64,000 nt of DNA from Actinomycetospora straminea (GTDB taxonomy: Bacteria; Actinomycetota; Actinomycetes; Mycobacteriales; Pseudonocardiaceae): positions 1 to 64,000 of the forward strand of contig NZ_JAQZAN010000018.1 in NCBI RefSeq assembly GCF_028737255.1, given 5' to 3'. Positions 11,427 to 22,854 of this stretch are shown piece by piece; within the stretch, counting starts at the first letter, position 1, and the number at the start of each line of letters is the position of its first letter. The notes beneath the pieces are model-generated. The model was not told the origin of the DNA. It searched no databases and saw nothing but the letters and a program-made list of their open reading frames with translations. The position numbers and the translations under genes were made by a program.

Positions 11427-12155
11427 GTGGAGCCTGATCAGCCCGAGAACCCGATCACCGTCCTGCTGGTGGTCGCCCACCCCGACGACATCGACTTCGG
11501 CAGCGGCGGCTCCGTCGCCACGTGGACCACCCAGGGCCACCGCGTCGTGTACTGCCTGCTCACCGACGGGGACGCGGGCGGCTTCGACGAGGAGGTCACC
11601 CGCACCGACATGGCGAGCCTGCGCCGCGAGGAGCAGACGGCCGCGGCGGCGATCCTCGGGGTGGACGAGCTGCACTTCCTGGGGTGGCCCGACGGCCGGC
11701 TCTACGTCACCCACGAGCTGCGCCGCGACATCACCCGCGTCATCCGGCAGGTCCGGCCCGACCGGGTCGTCACGCAGTCCCCGACGCGCAACCTGCGCTC
11801 GATGTACGGCAGCCACCCCGACCACACCGCGGCCGGCGAGGCCACCATGTGCGCGGTCTACCCCGACGCCCGCAACCAGTTCGCCCACCCCGAGCTGCTC
11901 GCCGACGAGGGCCTCGCCGCCCACACGGTCGCCGAGGTCTGGATCTCCCACATGGGCGAGGGGGCCGACCACTACGTCGACACCACCGACGCCTTCGAGC
12001 GCAAGGTCGAGGCGCTGCGCGCCCACAAGAGCCAGACCGCGCACATGGACGACCTGCGCGGTCGCATGTGGGCCTGGGGCCGCTCGCAGGCCAAGGCGGC
12101 CGAGTTCGGCCCGGACCGCACCGCCGAGGGGTACCTCGTCCTCGACACCCGCTGA
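11427..12155 (+). CDS. PIG-L/LmbE family N-acetyl sugar deacetylase
   Basis: A 242-residue zinc-dependent deacetylase. The metal-binding AHPDDID motif is at about residues 17-23, with the third ligand in SHPDH near residue 130. Family members include MshB (mycothiol synthesis), the mycothiol conjugate amidase Mca and glycolipid deacetylases. The sequence alone does not separate these; the short length is closer to small generic LmbE proteins than to Mca. GTG 11427 is chosen because it lies just before the conserved VLLVVAHPDD strand. It follows the SWIM gene by 10 bp on the same strand, and a hairpin follows its stop. Confidence 0.82.
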   Translation: MEPDQPENPITVLLVVAHPDDIDFGSGGSVATWTTQGHRVVYCLLTDGDAGGFDEEVTRTDMASLRREEQTAAAAILGVDELHFLGWPDGRLYVTHELRRDITRVIRQVRPDRVVTQSPTRNLRSMYGSHPDHTAAGEATMCAVYPDARNQFAHPELLADEGLAAHTVAEVWISHMGEGADHYVDTTDAFERKVEALRAHKSQTAHMDDLRGRMWAWGRSQAKAAEFGPDRTAEGYLVLDTR

Positions 12156-12159
12156 GGGC

Positions 12160-12177
12160 CGGTGGCCGAGGCCACCG
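12160..12177 (+). terminator. Hairpin after the deacetylase gene
   Basis: CGGTGGCC and GGCCACCG pair perfectly around a two-base loop (GA), four bases after the stop codon. There is no T-run. It is a plausible terminator for the SNF2-SWIM-deacetylase run. Confidence 0.5.
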
Positions 12178-12302
12178 CGTGAGCGACGCGACGTCGCCGA
12201 GGGTTTACCGACCGTGGCCGGGAGGTCAGCCTGGACGTGGAACGCGGGGCCGACGCCGCCCCCGAGGGCCGGAGATCAGCTCCCCGCGTGAAGGAGGTCC
12301 CC

Positions 12303-12599
12303 ATGAGCGACGTGTCGTGGCTCGGCAATCGGGTGCAGCTGCAGGAGATCGAGGACACCGACCTCACCTACCTGCAGTGGCGCCGTCCGTGGCAGGGGTC
12401 CCTCCGGGGCTACCTCGTCGTCGGCTCCGAGGAGCGGGCCCTGGTCGAGAGCGCCGTGGCGGAGGCCGCCGACGGTCGCCGTGAGCACCCGCGCCTCGAC
12501 GCGGCCGGGCAGCCGACGGACCTGGAGGCCTTCCTCACCGACGTCCTGGGCCGCCGCCCCGGCGAGCCCGCGCCGGCGGACGCCACCCCCTCGGTCTGA
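12303..12599 (+). CDS. Small protein of unknown function, 98 residues
   Basis: I do not recognise a family. ATG 12303 has a strong ribosome binding site, GAAGGAGG, seven or so bases upstream, which makes it a convincing gene. The protein is acidic and soluble, with no signal peptide or membrane segment. The central part VQLQEIEDTDLTYLQWRRPWQGS is rich in aromatic residues, and the end is a Pro/Ala tail. It stands alone: 147 bp after the deacetylase gene, and convergent with the TetR regulator, from which it is separated by two hairpins. Confidence 0.6.
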   Translation: MSDVSWLGNRVQLQEIEDTDLTYLQWRRPWQGSLRGYLVVGSEERALVESAVAEAADGRREHPRLDAAGQPTDLEAFLTDVLGRRPGEPAPADATPSV

Positions 12600-12611
12600 G
12601 GGCGGGGGAGC

Positions 12612-12633
12612 CGCCCCGGCGACCGCCGGGGCG
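12612..12633. terminator. Hairpin at convergent gene ends (first)
   Basis: CGCCCCGGC and GCCGGGGCG form a 9-bp perfect stem around the loop GACC, 13 bases after the small orphan gene. It lies between two convergent genes and is symmetrical, so it could terminate from either side. Confidence 0.6.
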
Positions 12634-12644
12634 TCTCCACGTCT

Positions 12645-12671
12645 CCCTGACCGCACCGCCGACGGTCAGGG
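12645..12671. terminator. Hairpin at convergent gene ends (second)
   Basis: CCCTGACCG and CGGTCAGGG pair perfectly around a 9-base loop. The right arm overlaps the last codons of the TetR gene, so on the minus strand it would form while the ribosome leaves that gene. Confidence 0.5.
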
Positions 12672-13316
12672 CTCCAGTGCACCGCCGAGCACGATCTCCA
12701 GGACCGAGGACAGCTCCTCGTCCAGCCGGAACGGGGCGGGCTCGGTGTCGATCCACCGGACGACGGCCGCGTAGTAACCGAGGGCCAGCAGACGCCCGAC
12801 GCGGGCCGGGTCCGACGGTGGCCGCAGGCGGGCACCGGACGCGGCCACCAGCGCGGCGAGGTCCTTGGCGAGGACGTGGTCGCGGAAGACGTCGTTGCTC
12901 TTCAGCGACGGGGCCATCATCGCCTTCGTCTCCGTCCTCGTCTCGAGGTTGACCTCGGCGAGCGTGGCGAAGTACCGCTCGAGCACCTCCCGCAGCGGCA
13001 GGGCGGACGGGTCGAAGCGCCCGGTCGCCGCCGCGGCGCGCTGCCGGCGGCGCAGCGCCCACTCCTCGAGGAAGAGCGCCTTGCGGGCGAAGTGGTTGAA
13101 CACCGTCGCCCGCGCCAGGCCCGACCGCGCGGCGATGTCCTCCATCGACGTGGCCTCGAAGCCCTGCTCGACGAACAGGGCGATCGCGGCCGCGTAGACC
13201 CGGTCGCGGCGCTCCTCGCGCTTGCGGGCGCGGGTGCTCAGCGGCGGGAAGCCCACCACGTCGGTCTCCGGGTCCCACGGCCGGGCCGGGCCCGTCCCCC
13301 GGGCGCGCGCGTCCAT
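12666..13316 (-). CDS. TetR-family repressor, divergent from the FAH operon
   Basis: A 216-residue regulator. The N-terminal helix-turn-helix covers roughly residues 32-80, with SMEDIAARSGLARATVFNHFARKALFLEEW as the recognition region, typical of TetR. The C-terminal ligand domain is not conserved enough to guess the ligand. ATG 13316 (read on the minus strand) is preferred; a GTG at 13346 would extend the protein to within a base or so of an operator. It is transcribed away from the FAH-MBL-MetE-like operon. Two copies of one inverted repeat (13348-13369 and 13401-13422) lie between them, so it very likely represses that operon and itself until an inducer binds. Confidence 0.88.
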   Translation of the reverse strand: MDARARGTGPARPWDPETDVVGFPPLSTRARKREERRDRVYAAAIALFVEQGFEATSMEDIAARSGLARATVFNHFARKALFLEEWALRRRQRAAAATGRFDPSALPLREVLERYFATLAEVNLETRTETKAMMAPSLKSNDVFRDHVLAKDLAALVAASGARLRPPSDPARVGRLLALGYYAAVVRWIDTEPAPFRLDEELSSVLEIVLGGALEP

Positions 13317-13347
13317 CGCGATCAGTAGAGCACACGGTGACCCCACG

Positions 13348-13369
13348 AAGCTGGACTCGCGTCTTGCTT
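13348..13369. promoter_or_regulatory. TetR operator O1 (imperfect)
   Basis: AAGCTGGAC and GTCTTGCTT are arms of an inverted repeat with a 4-bp spacer and two mismatches (GTCCAGCTT would be perfect). The right arm contains TTGCTT, the likely -35 box of the divergent operon. The layout matches O2 exactly: 9-4-9 bases. Confidence 0.7.
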
Positions 13370-13392
13370 GCCCCGCCGATGTGACTTACGTT
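13364..13392 (+). promoter_or_regulatory. Promoter of the FAH operon
   Basis: TTGCTT (13364-13369) and TACGTT (13387-13392) are separated by 17 bp, a standard housekeeping-sigma spacing. Transcription would start near 13399. O1 covers the -35 box and O2 covers the start site, so repressor binding would block RNA polymerase. Confidence 0.55.
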
Positions 13393-13400
13393 GCACCGGG

Positions 13401-13422
13401 AAGCTGGATCAGCGTCCAGCTT
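13401..13422. promoter_or_regulatory. TetR operator O2 (near-perfect)
   Basis: AAGCTGGAT and GTCCAGCTT form an inverted repeat with a 4-bp spacer; eight of nine positions pair. The repeat can be read one base wider on each side as GAAGCTGGA and TCCAGCTTC. Its centre lies 53 bp from the centre of O1, about five turns of the helix, so two dimers would bind the same DNA face. Confidence 0.78.
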
Positions 13423-13450
13423 CGTGCGCAGCGCGAGGAGGCGGTCGGGC

Positions 13451-14395
13451 GTGCGGTGGGTGACCTACGACGCGGGGGACGGCGCCCGGACCGGGCTCCT
13501 GGACGGCGACTCGGTGCGCGGGCTGGCGGCCGGCGTCTCCCTCGTGGCGCTCCTGGGCGACGACGGCGAGGCGCTCGCCGAGGCCGGGGGCACCGCGCGC
13601 CGCGACCCGGCCGAGGTCCGCGCCCTGGACGACGTGCGGCTGCTCGCCCCGATCCCGCGCCCGCCCTCGGTGCGCGACGGCCTGTGCTTCCTCGAGCACC
13701 TGCGGGGCTGCTACCGCGCGCTCGGGCGACCCGCGGAGCTGCCCGACGTGTGGTCGCAGACGCCCGCGTTCTACTTCGCCAACCCGGCGGCGGTCGTCGG
13801 CCCCTACGACGACGTCCCGATCGCGCCCGGCTCCCGCCTGTTCGACCTCGAGCTCGAGATCGGCGCGGTCGTCGGCCGTGGCGGCCGGGACCTGCACCCC
13901 GACACCGCCGAGGACCACGTCGTCGGCTTCACCTTCTTCAACGACTGGACCGCGCGGGACCACCAGATGCGCGACATGGCGCAGGGCATCGGGATGGGCA
14001 AGGGCAAGGACAGCGCGATCACGCTGGGACCCGCGCTCGTCACGGTGGACGAGCTCGAGGCCCACCGCGGCGAGCGGGGCTGGACGTTCGAGGTCTCGGC
14101 GACGGTCAACGATCGCCGGCTGGCCAAGGGGTCGCTCGCCGACATGGACTGGAGCTTCGGCGAGCTGCTGGCGTTCCTGTCGCGGGGCACCGACCTGCGG
14201 CCCGGCGACGTGATCGGCTCGGGCACGGTGCCGGGCGGGTGCCTGCTCGAGCACGTCGACGTCCCCGACCCGACGGCCTGGACGGGCTGGCTGCAGCCCG
14301 GCGACGTCGTCGCCCTCGCCTCCGACGCGCTGGGCGAGACCCGCCAGGTCGTCCGTCCCGCCCCGCCCGTCACGCCCCTGCGCACCGGCTTCTGA
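13451..14395 (+). CDS. Fumarylacetoacetate hydrolase (FAH) family enzyme
   Basis: A 314-residue FAH-fold enzyme. The family cleaves or hydrates beta-keto or enol acids with a divalent metal. Typical elements are FDLELEIGAVVGRGGRDL (metal-binding Glu residues), GFTFFNDWTARDHQ, and GSGTVPGG with a following LEHVDV in the C-terminal part. The substrate cannot be told. GTG 13451 is chosen because GAGGAGG lies nine bases upstream and the product starts with MRWVTYD as in homologs. It is the first gene of a TetR-controlled operon with the hydrolase and MetE-like genes downstream (31-bp gap, then a four-base overlap). Confidence 0.86.
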   Translation: MRWVTYDAGDGARTGLLDGDSVRGLAAGVSLVALLGDDGEALAEAGGTARRDPAEVRALDDVRLLAPIPRPPSVRDGLCFLEHLRGCYRALGRPAELPDVWSQTPAFYFANPAAVVGPYDDVPIAPGSRLFDLELEIGAVVGRGGRDLHPDTAEDHVVGFTFFNDWTARDHQMRDMAQGIGMGKGKDSAITLGPALVTVDELEAHRGERGWTFEVSATVNDRRLAKGSLADMDWSFGELLAFLSRGTDLRPGDVIGSGTVPGGCLLEHVDVPDPTAWTGWLQPGDVVALASDALGETRQVVRPAPPVTPLRTGF

Positions 14396-14426
14396 CCGAC
14401 CCGTGGCCGAGCGAGAGGACCCCGCC

Positions 14427-15407
14427 ATGAGCGCCCAGGACTACCGCAAGGGCCTCCACGACCTCGGGCAGGGCTGTCATGCCTGGCTGCAGCCCGACGG
14501 GAGCTGGGGCTGGAGCAACGCCGGTCTGGTCACCGGGTCGGGCACGTCGTTGCTGGTCGACACGCTGTTCGACCTCCCGCTGACACGGGAGATGCTCGAC
14601 GGCATCCGGCCGGTCACCGACCACCACCCGCTGCGCACGCTGGTCAACACCCACTCGGACCCCGACCACGTCAACGGCAACGAGCTGGTCGCCTCACGGG
14701 ACGTCGAGATCCTCGCCTCGGCCGCGGCCGCCGAGCTGATGACCCAGGAGGCCCTGGACGCGGTGGCCCGCGTCAAGCACCTCGAGGGCACGCTCGGCGA
14801 GTTCGCCCGGCACATCTTCGGCCCGTTCGAGCTGGACGGGATCACCGCGACCGGTCCGGACCGCACCTTCTCCGGCGAGGAGAGCGTCGACGTGGGTGGC
14901 CGCGAGGTGCGGCTGATCCAGGTCGGGCCGGCGCACACGCCCGGCGACGTCATCGTCCTCGTCCCGGACGCCCGGCTGCTCTATGCCGGCGACATCCTCT
15001 TCGTCGGCGGCACGCCGATCGCCTGGGCGGGCCCGATCGACCGGTGGGTCGCGGCCCTCGACCGCATCCTCGACCTCGACGTCGCGACGATCGTGCCCGG
15101 CCACGGCCCCGTCAGCGGCAAGACCGAGGTGTCCGTGATGCGGGAGTACCTCGTCACCGTGCAGGCCCAGGCACGCCGGCGCTTCGAGGAGGGGCTCGAC
15201 GTCGACGCGGCGATCGCGTCCATCGACCTCGGGCGCTTCGCCGACCTCCCCGAGCACGGGCGCCTCGCCCAGAACGTGCTCAACGTCTACCAGCAGCTCG
15301 ACCCGACCGTGCCCCGGCCCGACCGGCTGACGGTACTGACCAAGATCGCCGCGCTCGAGGGCTTCAGCCCCGAGCTGCTCACCCCGGAACAGGAGCCGAC
15401 GCGATGA
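14427..15407 (+). CDS. Metallo-beta-lactamase-fold hydrolase with variant HxDxDH metal motif
   Basis: A 326-residue MBL-fold protein. The usual metal motif HxHxDH reads His76-Ser-Asp78-Pro-Asp80-His81, so the second histidine is aspartate. The other ligands are present: His in GPAHTPGD, Asp in YAGDILFVGG, and His in VPGHGPVSG. The C-terminal third is helical. MBL-fold members with altered second ligands occur, so the enzyme may bind a different metal or only one. ATG 14427 has a GAGAGGA upstream. The stop codon overlaps the ATG of the MetE-like gene. Thioester, lactone or similar hydrolysis is plausible from the fold but not shown. Confidence 0.85.
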   Translation: MSAQDYRKGLHDLGQGCHAWLQPDGSWGWSNAGLVTGSGTSLLVDTLFDLPLTREMLDGIRPVTDHHPLRTLVNTHSDPDHVNGNELVASRDVEILASAAAAELMTQEALDAVARVKHLEGTLGEFARHIFGPFELDGITATGPDRTFSGEESVDVGGREVRLIQVGPAHTPGDVIVLVPDARLLYAGDILFVGGTPIAWAGPIDRWVAALDRILDLDVATIVPGHGPVSGKTEVSVMREYLVTVQAQARRRFEEGLDVDAAIASIDLGRFADLPEHGRLAQNVLNVYQQLDPTVPRPDRLTVLTKIAALEGFSPELLTPEQEPTR

Positions 15408-16537
15408 CCGTGCGGACCACCCACGTGGGCAGCCTGCCCCGGCCCGAGGCCCTGACCCGGCTGATGTACCAGCACCAGGAGGGGGCGGGCGACGCCGCGG
15501 AGCTCGAGGCGGCCGTCACCGAGGCCGTGCACGACGTCGTCGCGATGCAGCACGGGGCCGGGATCGACGTGGTCTCCGACGGCGAGATGGGCAAGCCCGG
15601 CTTCGTCAACTACGTCCGCGAGCGACTGACCGGCTTCTCCGGCCAGGCACCGGGCTGGAGCATCGACGACCTCGAGGCCGCGCCGGAGCTGGCGATCGCC
15701 CAGTACGGCGGCGAGGCCGGCGCCCACATCATGCCCGCGAACTGCGAGGGGCCGGTGAGCTACGTCGGTGCCGAGGCGGTCGCCCGGGACATCGCCACGC
15801 TGCGCCTCGCGCTGGAGAAGACCGGTCACACGGCCGACGGGGACGCGTTCGTGCCCGCGGCCTCGCCCGGGTGCATCGCGACGGGCAGCCCGAACCTGCA
15901 CTACCCCGACTACGACAGCTACCTCGACGCCCTCGCCGACGCGATGCGCGAGGAGTACCGCGCGATCGTCGATGCGGGGCTGGTCCTGCAGCTCGACTGC
16001 CCGGACATCCCGATGGCGGGGCACACCGAGTTCTGGTGCCGGGACGAGGTCCGGCGCCGCGGCCTCGTCGGCTTCGCCGAGCGGCACATGGCCGCCATCG
16101 ACCGCGCTCTGGAGGGCATCGACCCGTCGCGCGTGCGGCTGCACCTGTGCTGGGGCAACTACGAGGGCCCGCACCACCTCGACGCCCCGCTGGCCGAGCT
16201 GCTCCCGCCCGTGCTCGCCGGCGCGCCCACGACGATCTCGTTCGAGGCCGCCAACCCGCGTCACGAGCACGAGTGGGAGGACGTCGCCGAGCTCCCGATC
16301 CCCGAGGACAAGGTGCTGCTGCCCGGGGTCGTGGACACGCTCAACAACATCGTCGAGCACCCCCGCCTGATCGCCCAGCGCCTCGGCCGCTTCACGCGCG
16401 TCGTCGGCACCGACCGGGTGATGGCCGGGACCGACTGCGGCTTCGGCACCTTCGTCGGCTTCGGGCGCGTGGGCCCGCGGGTCGCGGAGATGAAGCTGCG
16501 CGCGATCGCGGAGGGGGCGGCGCTGGTCCGCTCGTGA
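15404..16537 (+). CDS. MetE-like (cobalamin-independent) zinc thiol alkyltransferase
   Basis: A 377-residue protein matching only the C-terminal catalytic half of methionine synthase MetE. It begins MTVRTTHVGSLPRP, the family signature. Zinc ligands are visible as HLCWGN (His247-x-Cys249) and TDCGFG (Cys345), with a glutamate in SFEAAN. Standalone proteins of this type include methyltransferases and the epoxyalkane:coenzyme M transferase; they move an alkyl group to a zinc-bound thiol. The partner thiol is unknown. It ends the operon and overlaps the MBL gene by four bases. It is not the main MetE, which would be about 750 residues. Confidence 0.85.
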   Translation: MTVRTTHVGSLPRPEALTRLMYQHQEGAGDAAELEAAVTEAVHDVVAMQHGAGIDVVSDGEMGKPGFVNYVRERLTGFSGQAPGWSIDDLEAAPELAIAQYGGEAGAHIMPANCEGPVSYVGAEAVARDIATLRLALEKTGHTADGDAFVPAASPGCIATGSPNLHYPDYDSYLDALADAMREEYRAIVDAGLVLQLDCPDIPMAGHTEFWCRDEVRRRGLVGFAERHMAAIDRALEGIDPSRVRLHLCWGNYEGPHHLDAPLAELLPPVLAGAPTTISFEAANPRHEHEWEDVAELPIPEDKVLLPGVVDTLNNIVEHPRLIAQRLGRFTRVVGTDRVMAGTDCGFGTFVGFGRVGPRVAEMKLRAIAEGAALVRS

Positions 16538-16578
16538 GCCGGGGGCGGCCGGTCCGGTGACCCGGGTCGCCCGAGGAC

Positions 16579-16619
16579 GACACGCCAGTGACACGCCGCG
16601 ACACGCCGCCCGACACGCC
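16579..16619. repeat. Four GACACGCC direct repeats upstream of uvrC
   Basis: GACACGCC occurs at 16579, 16590, 16600 and 16612, spaced 11, 10 and 12 bp, close to one helical turn. A candidate -10 box TACGCT lies near 16669, just before the uvrC ATG at 16682. The array sits about 50-90 bp upstream of that box, where an activator or repressor could bind cooperatively on one face. Confidence 0.6.
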
Positions 16620-16681
16620 GATTCCACCCATCCGGGTGCACGCCAGAAGGCCGGACGGACGCGCCTACGCTGGGGGTCACC

Positions 16682-18691
16682 ATGGCCGACCCGCAGACGT
16701 ACCGACCCGCCCCGGGGAGCATCCCGGAGGCGCCCGGCGTGTACCGGTTCTCGGACGAGAACGGGCGGGTCATCTACGTCGGCAAGGCCAAGAGCCTGCG
16801 CAGCCGGCTCAACTCCTACTTCGCCGACGTGGCCGGGCTGCACCCGCGCACGCGGCGGATGGTCACCACCGCGGCGGCGGTGCAGTGGACGGTGGTCCAC
16901 ACCGAGGTCGAGGCCCTCCAGCTCGAGTACAACTGGATCAAGGAGTACGACCCGCGGTTCAACGTCCGCTACCGCGACGACAAGACCTACCCGGTCCTCG
17001 CGGTCACGCTGAACGAGGAGTACCCGCAGCTGCGGGTCTACCGCGGCCCCCGCAAGAAGGGCGTGCGGTACTTCGGCCCCTACGCGCACGCCTGGGCCAT
17101 CCGCGAGACGGTGAAGCTGCTGACGCGGGTGTTCCCGGCGCGGGTCTGCTCGGGCGGGGTGTTCAAGCGCCACGGGCAGATCGGGCGCCCGTGCATGCTC
17201 GGCTACATCGACAAGTGCTCGGCGCCGTGCGTCGGGCGGGTCAGCGCCGAGGAGCACCGGCAGATCGTCCTCGACTTCTGCGACTTCCTCGCCGGCCACA
17301 CCGACCAGCTCATCGGCCGCATCGAGAAGGACATGCAGGTCGCCGCGGCCGACATGGACTTCGAGAAGGCCGCCCGGCTGCGCGACGACGCGGGCGCGCT
17401 CAAGCGGGTCGTCGAGAAGCAGGCGGTCGTGCTCGGCGACGGCACCGACGCCGACGTCGTGGCGTTCGCGACCGACGAGCTCGAGGCCGCGGTCCAGGTC
17501 TTCCACGTCCGCGGCGGGCGGGTCCGCGGCCAGCGCGGCTGGGTCGTCGAGACCGAGGCGGACAGCGACGTCGCCGACCTCGTCGGCCAGTTCCTCGCCC
17601 AGTTCTACGGCGAGCAGGCCGCGCTCGCCGGCTCCGCGGACGACGCCGTGCAGCCGGTGCCGCGCGAGGTGCTCGTCCCCGCGATGCCCGACGACGCGCC
17701 GGCGCTGAGCCAGTGGCTCTCGGAGCTGCGGGGCTCGCGGGTCTCCCTGCGCGTGGCCCAGCGCGGCGACAAGCGCACCCTCGCCGAAACCGTGGAGCGC
17801 AACGCCAAGGAGGAGCTGACCCGGCACAAGCTGCGGCGCGCCGGCGACCTCACCGCGCGCAGCGCGGCGCTCGAGGAGCTCCAGGAGCAGCTGGGCCTCG
17901 ACACCGCCCCGCTGCGCATCGAGTGCACCGACGTCAGCCACGTCCAGGGCTCGGACGTGGTGGCGAGCCTCGTGGTGTTCGAGGACGGGCTGCCGAAGAA
18001 GGCGGACTACCGGCGCTACTCGATCCGCGGCGGCGCGGAGGGCGGTGACGTCGCGGCGATCGCCGAGGTGGTGCGCCGGCGGTTCGCCCGCTACCTCAGG
18101 GAGACTGCTGAGGACGCGCCGGACCACACCGACACCGCGTGCGCGGGGGAGACCAGCGACGGGGCGCCGGCCTCCGGGGAGGTCGCGCCCGACGACGGCC
18201 CGCTGCCGGGCATCGACCCCACGACCGGCCGCCCGCGGAAGTTCGCCTACCCGCCGAACCTGCTGGTGGTCGACGGCGGCGCGCCCCAGGTGGCGGCCGC
18301 GGCCGAGGTGCTCGGCGAGCTCGGGATCTCCGACGTCGCGGTCGTCGGGCTGGCCAAGCGCCTCGAGGAGGTCTGGCTGCCCGGCGAGGAGGACCCGGCG
18401 ATCCTGCCGCGCCAGAGCGAGGCGCTCTACCTGCTCCAGCGCGTGCGCGACGAGGCGCACCGCTTCGCGATCACCTACCACCGCCAGAAGCGCTCGACGC
18501 GGATGACGGCGTCCGCGCTCGACGGCGTGCCCGGGCTGGGCGAGGCCCGGCGCACGGCGCTGCTCAAGCACTTCGGCTCGGTGAAGAAGTTGCGGGCCGC
18601 GACGGTCGAGCAGATCACCGAGGTGCCCGGTGTCGGCCGGCGCACCGCGCAGGCGGTGCTCGACGCACTGGACGACGGGGGGACGGCATGA
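16682..18691 (+). CDS. uvrC: Excinuclease ABC subunit C
   Basis: UvrC makes both incisions around DNA lesions bound by UvrA and UvrB. The 669-residue protein has the N-terminal GIY-YIG nuclease (GVYRF and [14 protein letters not shown], residues 19-46), a UVR coiled region ([12 protein letters not shown], near 222), the RNase H-like endonuclease domain ([13 protein letters not shown] and [11 protein letters not shown]) and C-terminal helix-hairpin-helix motifs ([19 protein letters not shown]). An acidic, low-complexity insertion of about 45 residues sits between the two halves of the RNase H-like domain. ATG 16682 fits homologs. The stop overlaps the rapZ ATG. Confidence 0.97.
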   Translation: MADPQTYRPAPGSIPEAPGVYRFSDENGRVIYVGKAKSLRSRLNSYFADVAGLHPRTRRMVTTAAAVQWTVVHTEVEALQLEYNWIKEYDPRFNVRYRDDKTYPVLAVTLNEEYPQLRVYRGPRKKGVRYFGPYAHAWAIRETVKLLTRVFPARVCSGGVFKRHGQIGRPCMLGYIDKCSAPCVGRVSAEEHRQIVLDFCDFLAGHTDQLIGRIEKDMQVAAADMDFEKAARLRDDAGALKRVVEKQAVVLGDGTDADVVAFATDELEAAVQVFHVRGGRVRGQRGWVVETEADSDVADLVGQFLAQFYGEQAALAGSADDAVQPVPREVLVPAMPDDAPALSQWLSELRGSRVSLRVAQRGDKRTLAETVERNAKEELTRHKLRRAGDLTARSAALEELQEQLGLDTAPLRIECTDVSHVQGSDVVASLVVFEDGLPKKADYRRYSIRGGAEGGDVAAIAEVVRRRFARYLRETAEDAPDHTDTACAGETSDGAPASGEVAPDDGPLPGIDPTTGRPRKFAYPPNLLVVDGGAPQVAAAAEVLGELGISDVAVVGLAKRLEEVWLPGEEDPAILPRQSEALYLLQRVRDEAHRFAITYHRQKRSTRMTASALDGVPGLGEARRTALLKHFGSVKKLRAATVEQITEVPGVGRRTAQAVLDALDDGGTA

Positions 18692-19583
18692 CGGACCGGG
18701 CGGGGGCACCCCCGCACCCGGGCGGGATCGAGGTCGCGATCGTCTCGGGGCTCTCGGGCGCCGGGCGCAGCACGGCCGCCAAGGTGCTCGAGGACCTCGG
18801 CTGGTTCGTCGTCGACAACCTGCCGCCCGAGCTGATCGAGACGATGGTCGACCTCGGGGCGCGCTCGTCGGGGCAGGTCACGCGGATCGCGGTGGTGATG
18901 GACGTGCGCAGCCGCGCGTTCACCGCCGACCTGGGCGCGGTCATCAAGGAGCTCGACGCGCGCGGTCACCGCCCGCGGGTGCTGTTCCTCGACGCGTCGG
19001 ACGCGGTGCTCATCCGGCGCTTCGAGTCGAACCGCCGATCGCACCCGCTGCAGGGCGACGGGCGCCTGTCCGACGGCATCCGCGCCGAGCGGGAGCTGCT
19101 GGCCCCGCTGCACGACCAGGCCGACCTCGTCGTCGACACCTCGAACCGCTCGGTGCACCAGCTGCGCACGGCCATCGAGAGCGCGTTCGGCGACGCCGCG
19201 GCGGACGTCGGACACAGCGTCACCGTCGTCTCGTTCGGCTACAAGCACGGGCTGCCGCCCGACGCCGACCTCGTGGTCGACATGCGGTTCCTGCCCAACC
19301 CGCACTGGATCCCCGAGCTGCGCGAGCACGACGGGCGCGAGGCCGTGGTCTCGGACTACGTGCTCTCGCAGGAGGGCGCCGAGGAGTTCCTCGAGCGCTA
19401 CCTCGAGCTGCTGCGCCTGGTCGGGGCGGGCTACCGCCGCGAGGGCAAGCGCTACCTGACGGTCGCGGTGGGCTGCACGGGCGGCAAGCACCGCAGCGTC
19501 GCGATCGCCGAGGAGCTCGCCCGGCGCATGACCGGCGAGGACGGCGTGCGCGTGACGGTGTCGCACCGCGACGTGGGGCGCGA

Positions 19584-19587
<4 letters not shown>
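18688..19587 (+). CDS. rapZ: RapZ-family nucleotide-binding protein
   Basis: A 299-residue P-loop protein. The Walker A motif GLSGAGRS is at residues 21-28. A second nucleotide motif DVRSRAF is near residue 73, and the C-terminal domain has the conserved FGYKHGLP and [12 protein letters not shown]. In E. coli RapZ directs RNase E to a small RNA; in actinobacteria that role is not established. The order uvrC-rapZ-yvcK-whiA is conserved and every junction overlaps (ATGA before, GTGA after), so the four are one translational unit. Confidence 0.95.

Positions 19588-22853
<3,266 letters not shown>

Positions 22854-22854
<1 letters not shown>

Noticed and set aside
15287-18709. Long antisense open frame opposite the MetE-like gene and uvrC
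   Set aside because: Same artefact: it mirrors real genes, has no ribosome binding site and gives a low-complexity protein.
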